DNA of 64,000 nucleotides from Chloroflexota bacterium (GCA_002722455.1 PBMB01000012.1:1-64000); one strand, 5' to 3'; positions 7,940 through 17,140 are shown, counted from the stretch's first letter. A program made the numbers and translations. Notes: generated by a model not told the origin, from the letters alone.

Positions 7940-8836
7940 TTATTCTGTTGATATCTCTATTGTGTCTTTCATTTCCTTATTGAACATTATCTTATATTGA
8001 GATTTTAAATCTTCTTCTCGTATTTTTTCTTCTTTCAACTGTTTTGTTTTTTGATCTAATTGCTTAATTAGTGTTTTCTCATAGGGTAATAATTCTTTTT
8101 CTTTCTTATTCATATAACTTTCTATGACATTTTTCATTAAATATTCATCATTCAATATCTCAGAGGATATTTTCTCACAAAGATTTGTTTTGTCTGATAT
8201 TTGAAGCAATAATGCTTTGTCTTGTTTATATAATTCTTCATTTTTATTATTGTTATTTTTAAATAAATAAGGTGTGTAATATAAATTCATCAATAATATT
8301 GGAATTATAATTAAAAGCAAAGAAGTATAAATTAATACATTCGGGTTGGGACTTCCTATCATTAAATATAAAGATATAACAAATAAAAAAGCAATAGAGA
8401 CAATCAATATAGGTAATGTAAATTCTTCTGAATCAGAATATCTATTTAATGCAATAACGATATCCATTCGTTTTCTTTTTCTATATTTTTCAATTAATTC
8501 AGAACCACTTATTAAATTCCCTAAATAAACAAGCATAAGTGTTATCAAAATATAGGTCGAGATCATTATTACAGATAGAGTTTTATTATATTCATTTGAT
8601 AAATTTATATTGAAACTCAATATTTCTGTCATTGTCATTGGGGTAAACACACTTAGTATAAATGCATAGAGTATTGGAACAATTAAAAAAGACAAATAAC
8701 ATTTTGCTTTTGTATTAAGTACTTGATAACGTCCTTCCTTTATAATTTTTTTTTCAATTTCATTGTGCTTGTCTTTTAAATCTAATAAGTCCTTAGATTC
8801 TTTTTGTATTGTATTTAACAGGTTTTCTTTTTTCAT
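7940..8836 (-). CDS. Bilobed coiled-coil membrane family, four helices (group A)
   Basis: 298 residues: coiled coil 1-42, membrane helices about 45-65, 87-107, 141-160 and 167-186, then a charged helix to a C-terminal TIEISTE. The entry to helix 1 (NTKAKCYLSFLIVPI) matches STKARTYNTFLSSIPI of the next gene upstream. It follows that gene by 18 bases, has an AAGGA site, and is followed by a terminator, so 9703-7940 is a two-gene operon. Function unknown. Confidence 0.8.
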   Translation of the reverse strand: MKKENLLNTIQKESKDLLDLKDKHNEIEKKIIKEGRYQVLNTKAKCYLSFLIVPILYAFILSVFTPMTMTEILSFNINLSNEYNKTLSVIMISTYILITLMLVYLGNLISGSELIEKYRKRKRMDIVIALNRYSDSEEFTLPILIVSIAFLFVISLYLMIGSPNPNVLIYTSLLLIIIPILLMNLYYTPYLFKNNNNKNEELYKQDKALLLQISDKTNLCEKISSEILNDEYLMKNVIESYMNKKEKELLPYEKTLIKQLDQKTKQLKEEKIREEDLKSQYKIMFNKEMKDTIEISTE

Positions 8837-8854
8837 TATTTAATATCCTTAACT

Positions 8855-9703
8855 CTAATCATTTAATATTTTGGTTTTTTCTAGATCGATATTAAATACT
8901 GATCTATATGCATCTTTCAACTTATCTTCTTCTTCCCTTTCTTTTTCTAATTCTTCTCTATATTTATAAAACTCATTAACCAAAACATTTACATGTGAAG
9001 GAGATTTAGATTTTTTGGCTTCACTCAGAACCAACCCCATTATTTCAGGATCTTTTACTATTTCGTTTTTTAATGAGATATAATTTAAATTTTCCTTTTT
9101 TAAACCTTCATTTATTGACTCAACTATATTAATGCTATCTTTAAAATCTTTTAAGTAATCTTTTTTTCTCATTTTTATTAATTCTTTTACGTCTTTATAA
9201 CCAAATAAAAGAGCAATAGAGTTAATGAATATCGGTATACACAAGAAGAATACGTATATAGCTGATACATTGTAATGATTAAGATTAAAAAAATACATTA
9301 TTGTAAATAATACATAAAAAAACACCATGAATAGACACGATAAACGTTCTTCTACTTCATCTATATTTTTTATATTAACACGATAAGAAAGGTAGCTTAT
9401 CGCTGTTGTTAATAAAAATATTACCCTATACTTTATTAATAATATGTATTCTATTGGGTATATGCTTGGATCTATCTTCCCATAGGGTAAATCAGAATAC
9501 AATTCTTGTGAAGGTATCAATAAATAAACAAGTGCAGTGTAAGTTATTATAGGTATTGAAGATAAAAATGTATTATAAGTCCTTGCTTTTGTTGATATTA
9601 ATAATTTATAACTTTCTATTTCTTTATTTTTTTTATCTTTTTCTTTTTTTAATTTATCAATTCTTTCATTTACTTCTTTAAATTGATTTAATTCTTTATT
9701 CAT
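8855..9703 (-). CDS. Bilobed coiled-coil membrane family, four helices (group A)
   Basis: 282 residues: coiled coil 1-40, membrane helices about 45-63, 86-106, 121-139 and 145-167, a charged C-terminal helix, and the tail KILND. The first gene of a two-gene operon with 7940-8836. The hydrophilic stretch between the second and third helices is short, so both ends and this stretch should be on the same side of the membrane, probably the cytoplasm. Confidence 0.8.
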   Translation of the reverse strand: MNKELNQFKEVNERIDKLKKEKDKKNKEIESYKLLISTKARTYNTFLSSIPIITYTALVYLLIPSQELYSDLPYGKIDPSIYPIEYILLIKYRVIFLLTTAISYLSYRVNIKNIDEVEERLSCLFMVFFYVLFTIMYFFNLNHYNVSAIYVFFLCIPIFINSIALLFGYKDVKELIKMRKKDYLKDFKDSINIVESINEGLKKENLNYISLKNEIVKDPEIMGLVLSEAKKSKSPSHVNVLVNEFYKYREELEKEREEEDKLKDAYRSVFNIDLEKTKILND

Positions 9704-9790
9704 GATTTTTTCTTTCTTGGTTATATTGACTTTTAAATTTTTTTGATAGTATCAATATACAAAATAATAGTCAAGATATTTGATTTTTAT

Positions 9791-9819
9791 TTGATTTATT
9801 ACTTCTATTAAATTATAAT
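9791..9819 (+). promoter_or_regulatory. Promoter of 9852
   Basis: TTGATT, 17 bases, TATAAT followed by CGG. Confidence 0.7.
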
Positions 9820-9851
9820 CGGATAACTTATAATCAGAAAGCGAGAATAAT

Positions 9852-10259
9852 ATGAGTAACAATAAAGAATTGTTTAAAAACTTTATTAATGATAATGAGG
9901 TTTTTGAAAAAGCTATGTCTTATTGGGAAGATACAGTAAATGAAATAGCAAAAGGTCATTGCATAGAAGAAGAGTTGTTACAAAAGAATACTTTTGATCG
10001 AGACGCCAATCCAATTCTTTATAAACACTATAAGAGTATTAATAAATCAATCCGTATCATTCAAGAAGAGTTCGAAGAAGATAGTGAGCACTTAGGCGCT
10101 TGGGTTCAAAAACATGAAGAAGACGAAAACCATTCTGAATTAGTTATCTCTGTTGAGTTAACTACTGATAGTAAACCAGTAGTTGAAACTCTTATAAAAG
10201 CGTGGTTTGAAGATCTTTCCAATGACTTTGATGAAACATTAGATAATATTATTTCTTGA
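9852..10259 (+). CDS. Hypothetical acidic protein
   Basis: A 135-residue, strongly acidic soluble protein (EEFEEDSEH, KHEEDENH), probably helical then beta. No family recognised. It has its own promoter and an AAAGCGAG leader. Divergent from the 9703 membrane operon, with which it shares a 150-base intergenic region. Confidence 0.75.
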   Translation: MSNNKELFKNFINDNEVFEKAMSYWEDTVNEIAKGHCIEEELLQKNTFDRDANPILYKHYKSINKSIRIIQEEFEEDSEHLGAWVQKHEEDENHSELVISVELTTDSKPVVETLIKAWFEDLSNDFDETLDNIIS

Positions 10260-10330
10260 TTTCTACACCTTTATTTATTATAATTGTTGCATGTTTAGTA
10301 TGTTTTATTTAATATAATGGTGGTGGCAAA

Positions 10331-10630
10331 TTGCTTTTATTTACAGATCTGAGACCAGGGGATAGTCTTTTTCATATAGATCCTTATAATCATGATTTTG
10401 AAAAACAAGGGAAATGCAAGATTCGTAATTTTATTGTTAAGGAATTGGATTATAGAAGTTATACTATTTTTTATCTTGAAGATGGAAAAGAGTCTCATGA
10501 AATGGTTAAGTGGAAAGATCTAGGTGTTAACAATCCTAATGATTTAAGAACCACCACACTTGATTCTGGAGAAGCTTTAGTCGCTTTAAGAGAACTACAT
10601 AATAATGTTTGTTTAAATCATTCAATATAA
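10331..10630 (+). CDS. Hypothetical small protein, TTG start
   Basis: A 99-residue soluble protein beginning LLFTDLRPGDSLFHID; a GDxL turn near the start suggests a small beta domain. There is no in-frame ATG near the start; TTG at 10331 follows GGTGGTGG by a good distance, and a TATAAT is at 10314-10319. A terminator follows. Confidence 0.65.
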   Translation: MLLFTDLRPGDSLFHIDPYNHDFEKQGKCKIRNFIVKELDYRSYTIFYLEDGKESHEMVKWKDLGVNNPNDLRTTTLDSGEALVALRELHNNVCLNHSI

Positions 10631-10660
10631 TATTATATAAAAATATTTTATTAAAACAAC

Positions 10661-10691
10661 AAAAAAAGAACACAGGCAGTGTTCTTTTTTT
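10661..10691 (+). terminator. Terminator after 10331 gene
   Basis: AAAGAACAC-AGGCA-GTGTTCTTT with a T run. Confidence 0.8.
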
Positions 10692-10709
10692 ATATTAAAA
10701 GATGGTATT

Positions 10710-10838
10710 ATGAATTATACATACTTTGTTTCTGAATTAGGTGAGTATTCTGTTTATGGTTCTATCGTCGCTTTGTTCTCTTTATTGCTTTCTGTTCACA
10801 AGAAAAAAAATATTAGTTCACAAGTAAAATTTATTTGA
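10710..10838 (+). CDS. Possible 42-residue single-helix membrane peptide
   Basis: ATG to TGA frame of 42 residues with one hydrophobic helix (YGSIVALFSLLLSV) followed by HKKKN, a positive-inside pattern. A weak GATGG precedes the ATG. It sits between a terminator and the promoter of the next gene, so it may be a small membrane protein or chance. Confidence 0.4.
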   Translation: MNYTYFVSELGEYSVYGSIVALFSLLLSVHKKKNISSQVKFI

Positions 10839-10863
10839 TTATTTGTTATATTTTTAATATAAT
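10835..10863 (+). promoter_or_regulatory. Promoter of 10907
   Basis: TTGATT, 17 bases, TATAAT. Confidence 0.7.
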
Positions 10864-10906
10864 AACTTTGTAATAAAAAACTTAATTAAACTTTAAAGGT
10901 CGTCTG

Positions 10907-11134
10907 ATGAAAAAAAATAAAAATCCTAAAAGTTCAGAAGCGTTTCAAGATTCTTTATCTCTTATGTTGGATTTAAATATAGTAAGTCAAAAAGATATAG
11001 AAGAAGGCAAGTTCAATGAGGGCAATGCAGTTGAATTGCTTTCTCTTTTAACGAATGAAATTGAGAATTGTAAAGAGTCTAAATCAGCTTTAAAGACTCA
11101 CACTTATAGAAAGTTCTTAGACAAATTCAAATGA
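10907..11134 (+). CDS. Hypothetical small protein
   Basis: A 75-residue soluble helical protein with basic ends and an acidic middle. It has its own promoter and terminator and so is a single-gene unit. Function unknown. Confidence 0.7.
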   Translation: MKKNKNPKSSEAFQDSLSLMLDLNIVSQKDIEEGKFNEGNAVELLSLLTNEIENCKESKSALKTHTYRKFLDKFK

Positions 11135-11149
11135 TAAAAAAATAAATAA

Positions 11150-11180
11150 ATAATCCCACCTAGTGTGGGATTGTTTTTTT
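11150..11180 (+). terminator. Terminator of 10907 gene
   Basis: AATCCCAC-CTAGT-GTGGGATT followed by a T run. Confidence 0.8.
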
Positions 11181-11204
11181 AATTAAAAAAACTCAAGAAA
11201 AATA

Positions 11205-11430
11205 TATAAAAACTTTACTCAACTTTTTGCTTGAAAATACCTTTATTAACAGTGCAATGAAAAAGAAAAGTCAATAGGTTTTTCAATAAAAAGTATGCTT
11301 TTTATTGAATGGTTTTGTTGCGGGGATGCGGAACCAAAAAACGGGTTTTAATAAGTGTAATATTTAGGGGAAAAATAAAAAAATTATTGGAGTAAAGTTC
11401 ACGCAATACCTACGCAAGCACTTTAGAGTA
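11205..11430. ncRNA. Candidate structured RNA in an 860-base gene-free stretch
   Basis: Two 10-base arms, AACTTTACTC (11211-11220) and GAGTAAAGTT (11390-11399), are exact complements and could close a domain of about 190 bases. Inside is a perfect 12-bp hairpin (11282-11293 with 11298-11309, loop TATG) and a locally G-rich stretch, TTGCGGGGATGCGG (11319-11332), rare here. CGCAA occurs twice just outside the closing stem (11402-11418) and could pair with TTGCG. No protein frame covers it. Strand and function are unknown. Confidence 0.4.
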
Positions 11431-11996
11431 AATCTGTTTTTTCCTTATTTTAATAGGGTTTTCAATTTAGGAAGAGAATAATAGATATATTATTGTTCTT
11501 ATTCTCTTTTTTCCTTTAAAATAAACAATATTGAATATTCTTCATTTTTAAACGTTTTTTTCATTTTTTCGACCATTTCCTAAAATATTCGAGCTTAAAT
11601 TCATTTCTGAGCGCATTTGATTTACTGTGATTTTTTGAAAAAGTTTCGTAGACTTTTTTGATATTTATAACCCTTGTTTTTGTAAATACCATTTTTCATT
11701 GTCAAATTATTTTTAAAATATTTTATATCATAGTATGCATTGTGAATTTGAAGACTCCCTTTGTTTAAAGTCTGAAAAATGATTTTTGACTTCTTTTTAG
11801 AATATCAACGAAGGCATATTATGTACGATCTGCATTCTCTACCATTTTTTTTACAAAATATTTTGCTCAAAATTGTTGGTTAAAAAATAATCAAAACTAT
11901 TGAAATTATAGAGCGTGATTTTAAATCTACCTTATGGAATACTCAGATTGAATTATTTAATTTAATATCAGGTTGTATAAAAAATAAACAAAATTT
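11431..11996. other. Gene-free AT-rich stretch, possible coding relic near its end
   Basis: No convincing gene. A 20-codon frame at 11821-11883 and the frame around 11900-11970 (reading IIERDFKSTLWNTQIELF) look like decayed protein-coding sequence on the plus strand, but I cannot name the source. Confidence 0.3.
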
Positions 11997-12785
11997 CTAA
12001 TATGTCTCCATCGATAATTCTTTTGTTTTTTCTTCCAAAACATAATCTTCAATTGAATCTTTGTTATCTCTTTGTAATTTTTTTCCTATCTCTTCTTGAA
12101 TCAAATCTGATAATATTGAATTCTTTAACTTTGATTTATTTAAATCTTTTCTCAAAAATAACAAACCCTTGATGCCATAATCTTTTACATTATCCAATTC
12201 GGATTCTATATTTTGTTTTATTTTCTCCATTTCTTTATTTGGTTTTCTTTGCTCTTCACGTTGATCCAGAATACCAGTAAATATCCCATATGATATCATC
12301 ATAAAAGTTAAAAACCCAATCATTCCGAACAGGATAAATGTAGACGGACTTTTAGTTATAATAAAACCAACGAGTATGAAAAATAACGTGAATTGAAACA
12401 TAGATAAAATCATTGCACAAAATAAAGATTTAATTGTTAAAGATATTAATTCAACAACGCTTACTTTATATAAAGAATCGTCCTCATTATAACAGTTATA
12501 GTTTATTTTATCCCCATCTTTATATTTTATAAAATTAAAAGTAATTTCTTCTTTAAATAAATAAGAGTTCATGTAAAAAAACAATCCAAAAATAGGTAAC
12601 AAAAACTTAAAGGAGTCTAATTTCTCCCAGAAAGTAATAAAAAGTAAAGAAGTAATAATAACACTTGCAACTATATTTATTTGTTTTGAAATCTTAATGT
12701 ATGGCTTCACTCTATTTACTATTTTTGTTCCACAATACATTTCCAGCTTTTTATTTAATTTTTCTAACTCTTCTAATTTTTCCAT
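11997..12785 (-). CDS. Bilobed coiled-coil membrane family, four helices (group B)
   Basis: 262 residues: short coiled coil 1-17, helices about 35-53, 58-76, 111-145 and 149-170, then a charged region and the tail LSMETY. The C-terminal pattern LLFLRKDL, DLIQEEIGKKLQ, DSIEDYVL recurs in the two genes at 35926 and 36805 (LIFLKDKV, VIQLDIEKELK, HSVNSFFL), which defines group B. The ATG at 12785 follows GAGG by nine bases; an ATG five codons upstream lacks a ribosome-binding site. Confidence 0.8.
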   Translation of the reverse strand: MEKLEELEKLNKKLEMYCGTKIVNRVKPYIKISKQINIVASVIITSLLFITFWEKLDSFKFLLPIFGLFFYMNSYLFKEEITFNFIKYKDGDKINYNCYNEDDSLYKVSVVELISLTIKSLFCAMILSMFQFTLFFILVGFIITKSPSTFILFGMIGFLTFMMISYGIFTGILDQREEQRKPNKEMEKIKQNIESELDNVKDYGIKGLLFLRKDLNKSKLKNSILSDLIQEEIGKKLQRDNKDSIEDYVLEEKTKELSMETY

Positions 12786-13135
12786 TATTTTAAACCTCAT
12801 TTATATTTTTTTATATTTGTTTTTTTTTGAAATATAGTTTATTAAAATAATAAAGTCAATCTATATTTTATGCTTTTTATTTTATTATTGTTGTTTTTTA
12901 TTTTAATATTTCATATATTTTTATTCGTATATTTTACCTAATAATAAAACTTTCTTTTTTGTTTTTTTATTTTAGTTTTAATTTTAATCAAAAAAACATA
13001 TAAAAAATAATTTTAAAAAGTGAATTAATATTTATATTTTGTGAATGTTTAAGTTTTTTCAATGTCAAAAAAAATAACATAATTTCTCAACATAATAATT
13101 TTTAAATTTTAAGCTTTCTTATGATCTCAAAAACC
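12786..13135. other. Gene-free, extremely AT-rich spacer
   Basis: Between two divergent genes; almost entirely A/T with no frame, hairpin or repeat that I can support. It must hold the promoter of the 12785 gene. Confidence 0.5.
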
Positions 13136-13164
13136 TTGTATAAACTTCTCATTATTGCTATAAT
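13136..13164 (+). promoter_or_regulatory. Promoter of 13198
   Basis: TTGTAT, 17 bases, TATAAT. Confidence 0.7.
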
Positions 13165-13197
13165 AAAGCACATAATTACTCTAATTAAAGGTAAAAA

Positions 13198-13899
13198 ATG
13201 AAAGACTTGAAAGACATTGACAACCACATTGATTTTAAAGAATACTTCTTAAAAGAGCTAGGAATTCCAGAACTTATTGCCAAGTTCGAAGACCACAAAG
13301 AAGAGTTTTGGATTGAATTCTTTAAATACAGTAAACAATTAGAAGAAAATAAAAAAGAAAGCGACAAAAAACTGCCTAAATTAGAAGAAATAAAAACTTT
13401 CTATAAAGAGGCTCTTCCTGATTTTGAACTTTCATTCTTTAAAGAAGATCAAACTCGAACTGAATGTGTTTTTAATTATGACAATGTTCCTTATTGTTTC
13501 TCTAATCTAGGCAATCTTCATATTGAGAACGACCCTATTAATATCTTAAAACAGAGAATCAAACATTCTTTATTCCATTTTGAACTTATCAAAGAACGAC
13601 ACCACGATTTAGTCAAAAGTGTTTATGAATATATCAAAACAAAACAGGACAATGTTACTTGTATGGTAGGTGGTGGCGCACAGATTCAAGTATTCTTTCA
13701 AAATGAAAGTGGATATATTGCAATTCTTTATCTTTCTCTTGATTATGATTGCGATTCTTATATCTATGAAGAAGATGAAGATAGTAATTATGTGCTCCAA
13801 GTAAATGGTTCTAAGAATGATATTCTTTTTGAAGAAGACTTAAATATTGAAACATTAACAGTTCGAAGTCATGCTTCTGTTTATGGTAATAAATCTTAA
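13198..13899 (+). CDS. Hypothetical soluble protein
   Basis: A 233-residue acidic protein. The first half is helical; the second half contains a glycine-rich turn (VGGGAQIQVFF) followed by beta-rich, acidic sequence (YEEDEDSNY). No family recognised. It has a promoter and is followed 34 bases later by another unknown gene in the same direction with a GGGTTC leader, likely cotranscribed. Confidence 0.8.
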   Translation: MKDLKDIDNHIDFKEYFLKELGIPELIAKFEDHKEEFWIEFFKYSKQLEENKKESDKKLPKLEEIKTFYKEALPDFELSFFKEDQTRTECVFNYDNVPYCFSNLGNLHIENDPINILKQRIKHSLFHFELIKERHHDLVKSVYEYIKTKQDNVTCMVGGGAQIQVFFQNESGYIAILYLSLDYDCDSYIYEEDEDSNYVLQVNGSKNDILFEEDLNIETLTVRSHASVYGNKS

Positions 13900-13933
13900 A
13901 TAAACAAAAAATAATTCTATCAAAGGGTTCATT

Positions 13934-14443
13934 ATGTTACAAGAAAATATTTTTAAAAATAAAAAAGTTATACGTAATACATGCACTGTATCGAGTCAAT
14001 TTGGTTCTCAGAAATTAAATCGTTTTCCAGAACTTTTTGATATCTATCAATCTCATATTCGTGCTTTATCGGAAACCAATACACCTAATGCTTCTATTCG
14101 ACAAAAACAAGCATTCAAAGATTTGTCTTTTTTTGCAAATAAATATAAAGGCTTAGAGAGTCTTCATGTATCAATGAAAAAAGAAAAAAGTTATGTTTCT
14201 CCGATTATTTCAATCTCTAACGACGAAACTTATGAATTTTTGCGTAAGTTAGCTAGTGTTTATGCTATTTTTGTTGTTTACAAGAAAGATCAACGAGATA
14301 ACTTATTTCCCGATCTTAAATTAGAAGATAACGATTCTAAGCTTCTCTCCAACAAAGAATGGATCGAAAATGCTTTTATTAATTTTAATTCTTTATCTAT
14401 CCATTATTTAATTGATACGGATTTAGACATATATTTGTCTTAA
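13934..14443 (+). CDS. Hypothetical soluble protein
   Basis: A 169-residue protein, basic at the N-terminus and acidic at the C-terminus (LIDTDLDIYLS). No family recognised. It lies 34 bases behind the 13198 gene and has an AAAGGG ribosome-binding site; the two may act together. Confidence 0.75.
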   Translation: MLQENIFKNKKVIRNTCTVSSQFGSQKLNRFPELFDIYQSHIRALSETNTPNASIRQKQAFKDLSFFANKYKGLESLHVSMKKEKSYVSPIISISNDETYEFLRKLASVYAIFVVYKKDQRDNLFPDLKLEDNDSKLLSNKEWIENAFINFNSLSIHYLIDTDLDIYLS

Positions 14444-14481
14444 ATAATTATGAACTTAATAAAGTATGCTTTATCTTGCAT

Positions 14482-14510
14482 TTGAATGTTTTATTTTATT
14501 ATGTTATTAT
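14482..14510 (+). promoter_or_regulatory. Promoter of 14558, family-type
   Basis: TTGAAT, 17 T-rich bases ending ATGT, TATTAT, then CGGG. Same pattern as at 18515 and 19511. Confidence 0.7.
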
Positions 14511-14557
14511 CGGGTTTTATTTTTTAACAGAACATCGGACATATGGATTAAAATTAA

Positions 14558-15127
14558 ATGAAAGTAATGCGAAAAGATAAGGTAGACAGAAAATTAAGAA
14601 ACGCCAGAAAAAACAATAAAAAGATAAGAGGTTTAATAGATTTTCATTATAATGACTTGTTTTTTTTACTTTGGTTAATAGCTGCTCTTGTTCTTATTGT
14701 TGGTTCTCTTATGGCTTTCGTTGAAAGTAAGTTTTTTTTATTGAATTGTGGTATTGGTCTTGTCGGTTTTGTTAGCTTCCTTTATCACGGTCCTTTCTTT
14801 ACAAGATTTAGAAACCACTATGATGCATTTTGCAAAATCGATCATGAAATTGAAAAACTTGAAAAAGAAAATCTTACCCTTAAAATTGAAGATAATTACC
14901 AAACATACTTCAATGAGCTAATTAAACTTAAAGGAACTAGTGAAATTGAAAAGATTGAACCTACTCTAATTCAGGACATTATTGAAACATACAGAAAGAA
15001 AGATTCATTGAATCTACCTAAATTCAAAAATGAAGATAGAGTTAATCATTTTATGAATAATGAGTTGAGACAATCTTGTTTAATTAAAGAAGAAGAAATT
15101 GAATTGTTGAATATGGAAACGAATTAA
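14558..15127 (+). CDS. Bilobed coiled-coil membrane family, two helices
   Basis: 189 residues: very basic N-terminus (1-28), two closely spaced membrane helices at about 33-54 and 58-76, then a charged helix (HEIEKLEKEN) and the tail LLNMETN. Both ends are predicted cytoplasmic. C-terminal sequence (YFNELIKLKG) resembles LFDELKRTD of the 15846 gene. It has its own promoter and terminator. Confidence 0.8.
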   Translation: MKVMRKDKVDRKLRNARKNNKKIRGLIDFHYNDLFFLLWLIAALVLIVGSLMAFVESKFFLLNCGIGLVGFVSFLYHGPFFTRFRNHYDAFCKIDHEIEKLEKENLTLKIEDNYQTYFNELIKLKGTSEIEKIEPTLIQDIIETYRKKDSLNLPKFKNEDRVNHFMNNELRQSCLIKEEEIELLNMETN

Positions 15128-15161
15128 ACCAAGCAATATAATAATCAGTTTTAAATTATAA

Positions 15162-15193
15162 TAAAAGACCTCAACGTTGTGGTCTTTTTTATT
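15162..15193 (+). terminator. Terminator of 14558 gene
   Basis: AAAAGACC ... GGTCTTTT with a T run. Confidence 0.75.
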
Positions 15194-15229
15194 TTACAAT
15201 TATTTGCTTTATTATACTTTATTTGATAT

Positions 15230-15258
15230 TTGATATTTGAAACCCAATAATATATACT
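15230..15258 (+). promoter_or_regulatory. Promoter of 15302-16358 operon
   Basis: TTGATA, 17 bases, TATACT. TTTGATA is repeated twice just upstream and over the -35 box. Confidence 0.7.
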
Positions 15259-15301
15259 CATTGACTAAAACTTAATATTAAAATGGCAAGTGATCGATTA
15301 A

Positions 15302-15835
15302 ATGTATATTAAAGAATATGAAAGACTGAAATTATTAACTCGAATATATGAAAAGGGATTAGAAAACGGAAAAAAGACACCTTCTGAAAAAACAGAAGAG
15401 CGTCTTGTTATGCTTGCTTGCGCTTCCTTTATATTCGCTTTCTGTGTAGGTTCATTTGCACTTAGCCCTTCTTGTTTATATTTTGTTTTCTTTGGTCTTT
15501 TATTTGGTTATCTGTCATATCGCCTCTTTTCTATAAGATATAATAGATTCTTTAAACCTGTTCAAGATAAATTAAATAATCTTGATAAAGAAATTAAAAA
15601 ATATGAAAGAGAATATGTCAGCCATATGTTTAATGAAATTAATGAAGGAAACATTAATGATCTAAACAAATATACTGTCGCTAAAATTATCTCTCTTAGA
15701 GAAGAAGAAATAAAACGAGAAAATATAAAAAATGAAAAAAGAGAAAAAGAAGACCTGTTACTTAATTTTAAAAAAGTTAAAACACTTGAAAATGAATCAA
15801 GAAAAGTTATTCATAGTGAAATAATAAACGAATAA
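15302..15835 (+). CDS. Bilobed coiled-coil membrane family, two helices
   Basis: 177 residues: charged N-terminus, two helices at about 36-53 and 58-76, charged coiled coil (NNLDKEIKKYERE), C-terminal helix with KIISLREEEI and the tail SEIINE. KIISLREEEI aligns with DIINRKKEF of the next gene, which starts ten bases downstream. First gene of a two-gene operon of paralogues. Confidence 0.8.
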   Translation: MYIKEYERLKLLTRIYEKGLENGKKTPSEKTEERLVMLACASFIFAFCVGSFALSPSCLYFVFFGLLFGYLSYRLFSIRYNRFFKPVQDKLNNLDKEIKKYEREYVSHMFNEINEGNINDLNKYTVAKIISLREEEIKRENIKNEKREKEDLLLNFKKVKTLENESRKVIHSEIINE

Positions 15836-15845
15836 GGAATTACCA

Positions 15846-16358
15846 GTGTTATTAGATAAAGCCGAAACTCTTAGAAAAATGTATAGAAGAAGAGAAATAA
15901 ATGTAAATAGACTGAATTCTATTCTTTTTGATAGAGAAATGCTTGCTTTTTTTCTTATACTCTCTACCTCTTTAGTTGTCATAATCTTTTATTTGCTTGA
16001 ATTTTCTTATTATTTTAATATTATTTTAATTTTCTTTATTGTTTGCAATGCGTTTTATTTATTTTATCTTGGGAAAAGAAGAAATAAGACTTTAAAAAAA
16101 ATTAATAACATAAGCAAGGTAAAGAAAGAAAATTATGACTTCTTTGTTAATAGTAATATCAATTTATTGTTTGACGAATTAAAAAGAACAGATCTTGAAA
16201 ATATAAATGAATCATTGGCTAAAGATATTATTAATCGCAAAAAAGAATTTATTAATAATAGTAATGATGTTAAAAGTATCGATTTCTTAATGAATGAAGT
16301 TGTCATCTTAGAAGACTCTACTAAGAAACGAGAGTCTGTGTTTATTGTTAATGAATAA
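15846..16358 (+). CDS. Bilobed coiled-coil membrane family, two helices
   Basis: 170 residues from a GTG start preceded by AAGGAA. Basic N-terminus, helices at about 33-52 and 55-75, then LLFDELKRTDLENIN, DIINRKKEF, FLMNEVVILE and the tail FIVNE. The LFDELK and ILE blocks match LFEELK and LILE of the 25062 gene. Second gene of the 15302 operon. Confidence 0.8.
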   Translation: MLLDKAETLRKMYRRREINVNRLNSILFDREMLAFFLILSTSLVVIIFYLLEFSYYFNIILIFFIVCNAFYLFYLGKRRNKTLKKINNISKVKKENYDFFVNSNINLLFDELKRTDLENINESLAKDIINRKKEFINNSNDVKSIDFLMNEVVILEDSTKKRESVFIVNE

Positions 16359-16422
16359 TATTATATTTTCCTTTTGTTCCTTAGTATGATATTATTAATC
16401 CATTAAATGTGGAGTTTAAAAT

Positions 16423-16968
16423 ATGAATACTGAATTGAGAGAATTTATTTCTAACCTAGCTAAGACTTATGATAAGCAGAATGCTGAAGAAACATTTAAT
16501 CTTATCAAAGAAAAGGCTGAGAGTGTTAAAGAGTATAATTACCCTTTATATGCCATTCCTTTTGATCATGAACCTTCTATATCATATTTTCTTTTTAAAG
16601 AATCATATAGGCTTGTTGCAGTTGATTCAATTAAAGATATTGAAGAAGAAGAAAAAGAAGAAAGAAAAAACGTTCTTTATCGCATGTTGTCTAGTCTTTT
16701 TGGAACACTTGCATTTGATTCTGAAACAGATTACCTTTCAAAAGCAGCATCAGACGTTTATATTGAGCTACTTGGTGACAAGTTTGATTCTTTCTTAGAA
16801 TTGGCATTAGAAAATAAAAAGAAGCTTATTCTTCGAATGTTAGATAACACTAAAACCCAAGAAGACAGAGAACAGGTTTATAGATTCTACGAGGATTCAA
16901 TCAAACACTCTGTTTACAAAGAACAGGTAATTAAGGTTCTTGATGAAGCCTTTAAAGAACATAACTAA
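16423..16968 (+). CDS. Hypothetical soluble helical protein
   Basis: A 181-residue acidic, helical protein with no membrane segment, lying between membrane-family genes. A very acidic stretch (IEEEEKEERKN) is near residue 80. No family recognised. A terminator follows, so it closes the local cluster. Confidence 0.75.
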   Translation: MNTELREFISNLAKTYDKQNAEETFNLIKEKAESVKEYNYPLYAIPFDHEPSISYFLFKESYRLVAVDSIKDIEEEEKEERKNVLYRMLSSLFGTLAFDSETDYLSKAASDVYIELLGDKFDSFLELALENKKKLILRMLDNTKTQEDREQVYRFYEDSIKHSVYKEQVIKVLDEAFKEHN

Positions 16969-16975
16969 TCAAACA

Positions 16976-17010
16976 ACAAAAAAGCATTCTTCTGAGTGCT
17001 TTTCTTTTAA
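16976..17010 (+). terminator. Terminator of 16423 gene
   Basis: AAAAGCA ... TGCTTTT with a T run; loop larger than usual. Confidence 0.6.
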
Positions 17011-17105
17011 TCATTTAGGACTACTAATTCTTTATTTTTTTCTAATTTCAATAAAAAAGAAAAAGAAATTGACTTAATTAATTACTAAACATTAATTTAA
17101 AATCG

Positions 17106-17134
17106 TTGTTTTTTTGAACAATCTTTGGTATAAT
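17106..17134 (+). promoter_or_regulatory. Promoter of candidate small RNA
   Basis: TTGTTT, 17 bases, TATAAT; the next terminator is about 100 bases downstream with no gene between. Confidence 0.65.
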
Positions 17135-17140
17135 AATACT

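Noticed and set aside
7369-7983. Long plus-strand frame antisense to the membrane gene 6993-7838
   Set aside because: It is the shadow of a strongly biased gene on the other strand, has no ribosome-binding site, and runs into the terminator and the neighbouring gene.
11821-11883. 20-codon frame in the gene-free stretch
   Set aside because: Too short, no ribosome-binding site; kept only as a hint of decayed coding sequence.
16469-16798. 109-codon frame overlapping 16423-16968
   Set aside because: Reads as lysine/isoleucine noise from the alternative frame of an A-rich gene; no start signals.
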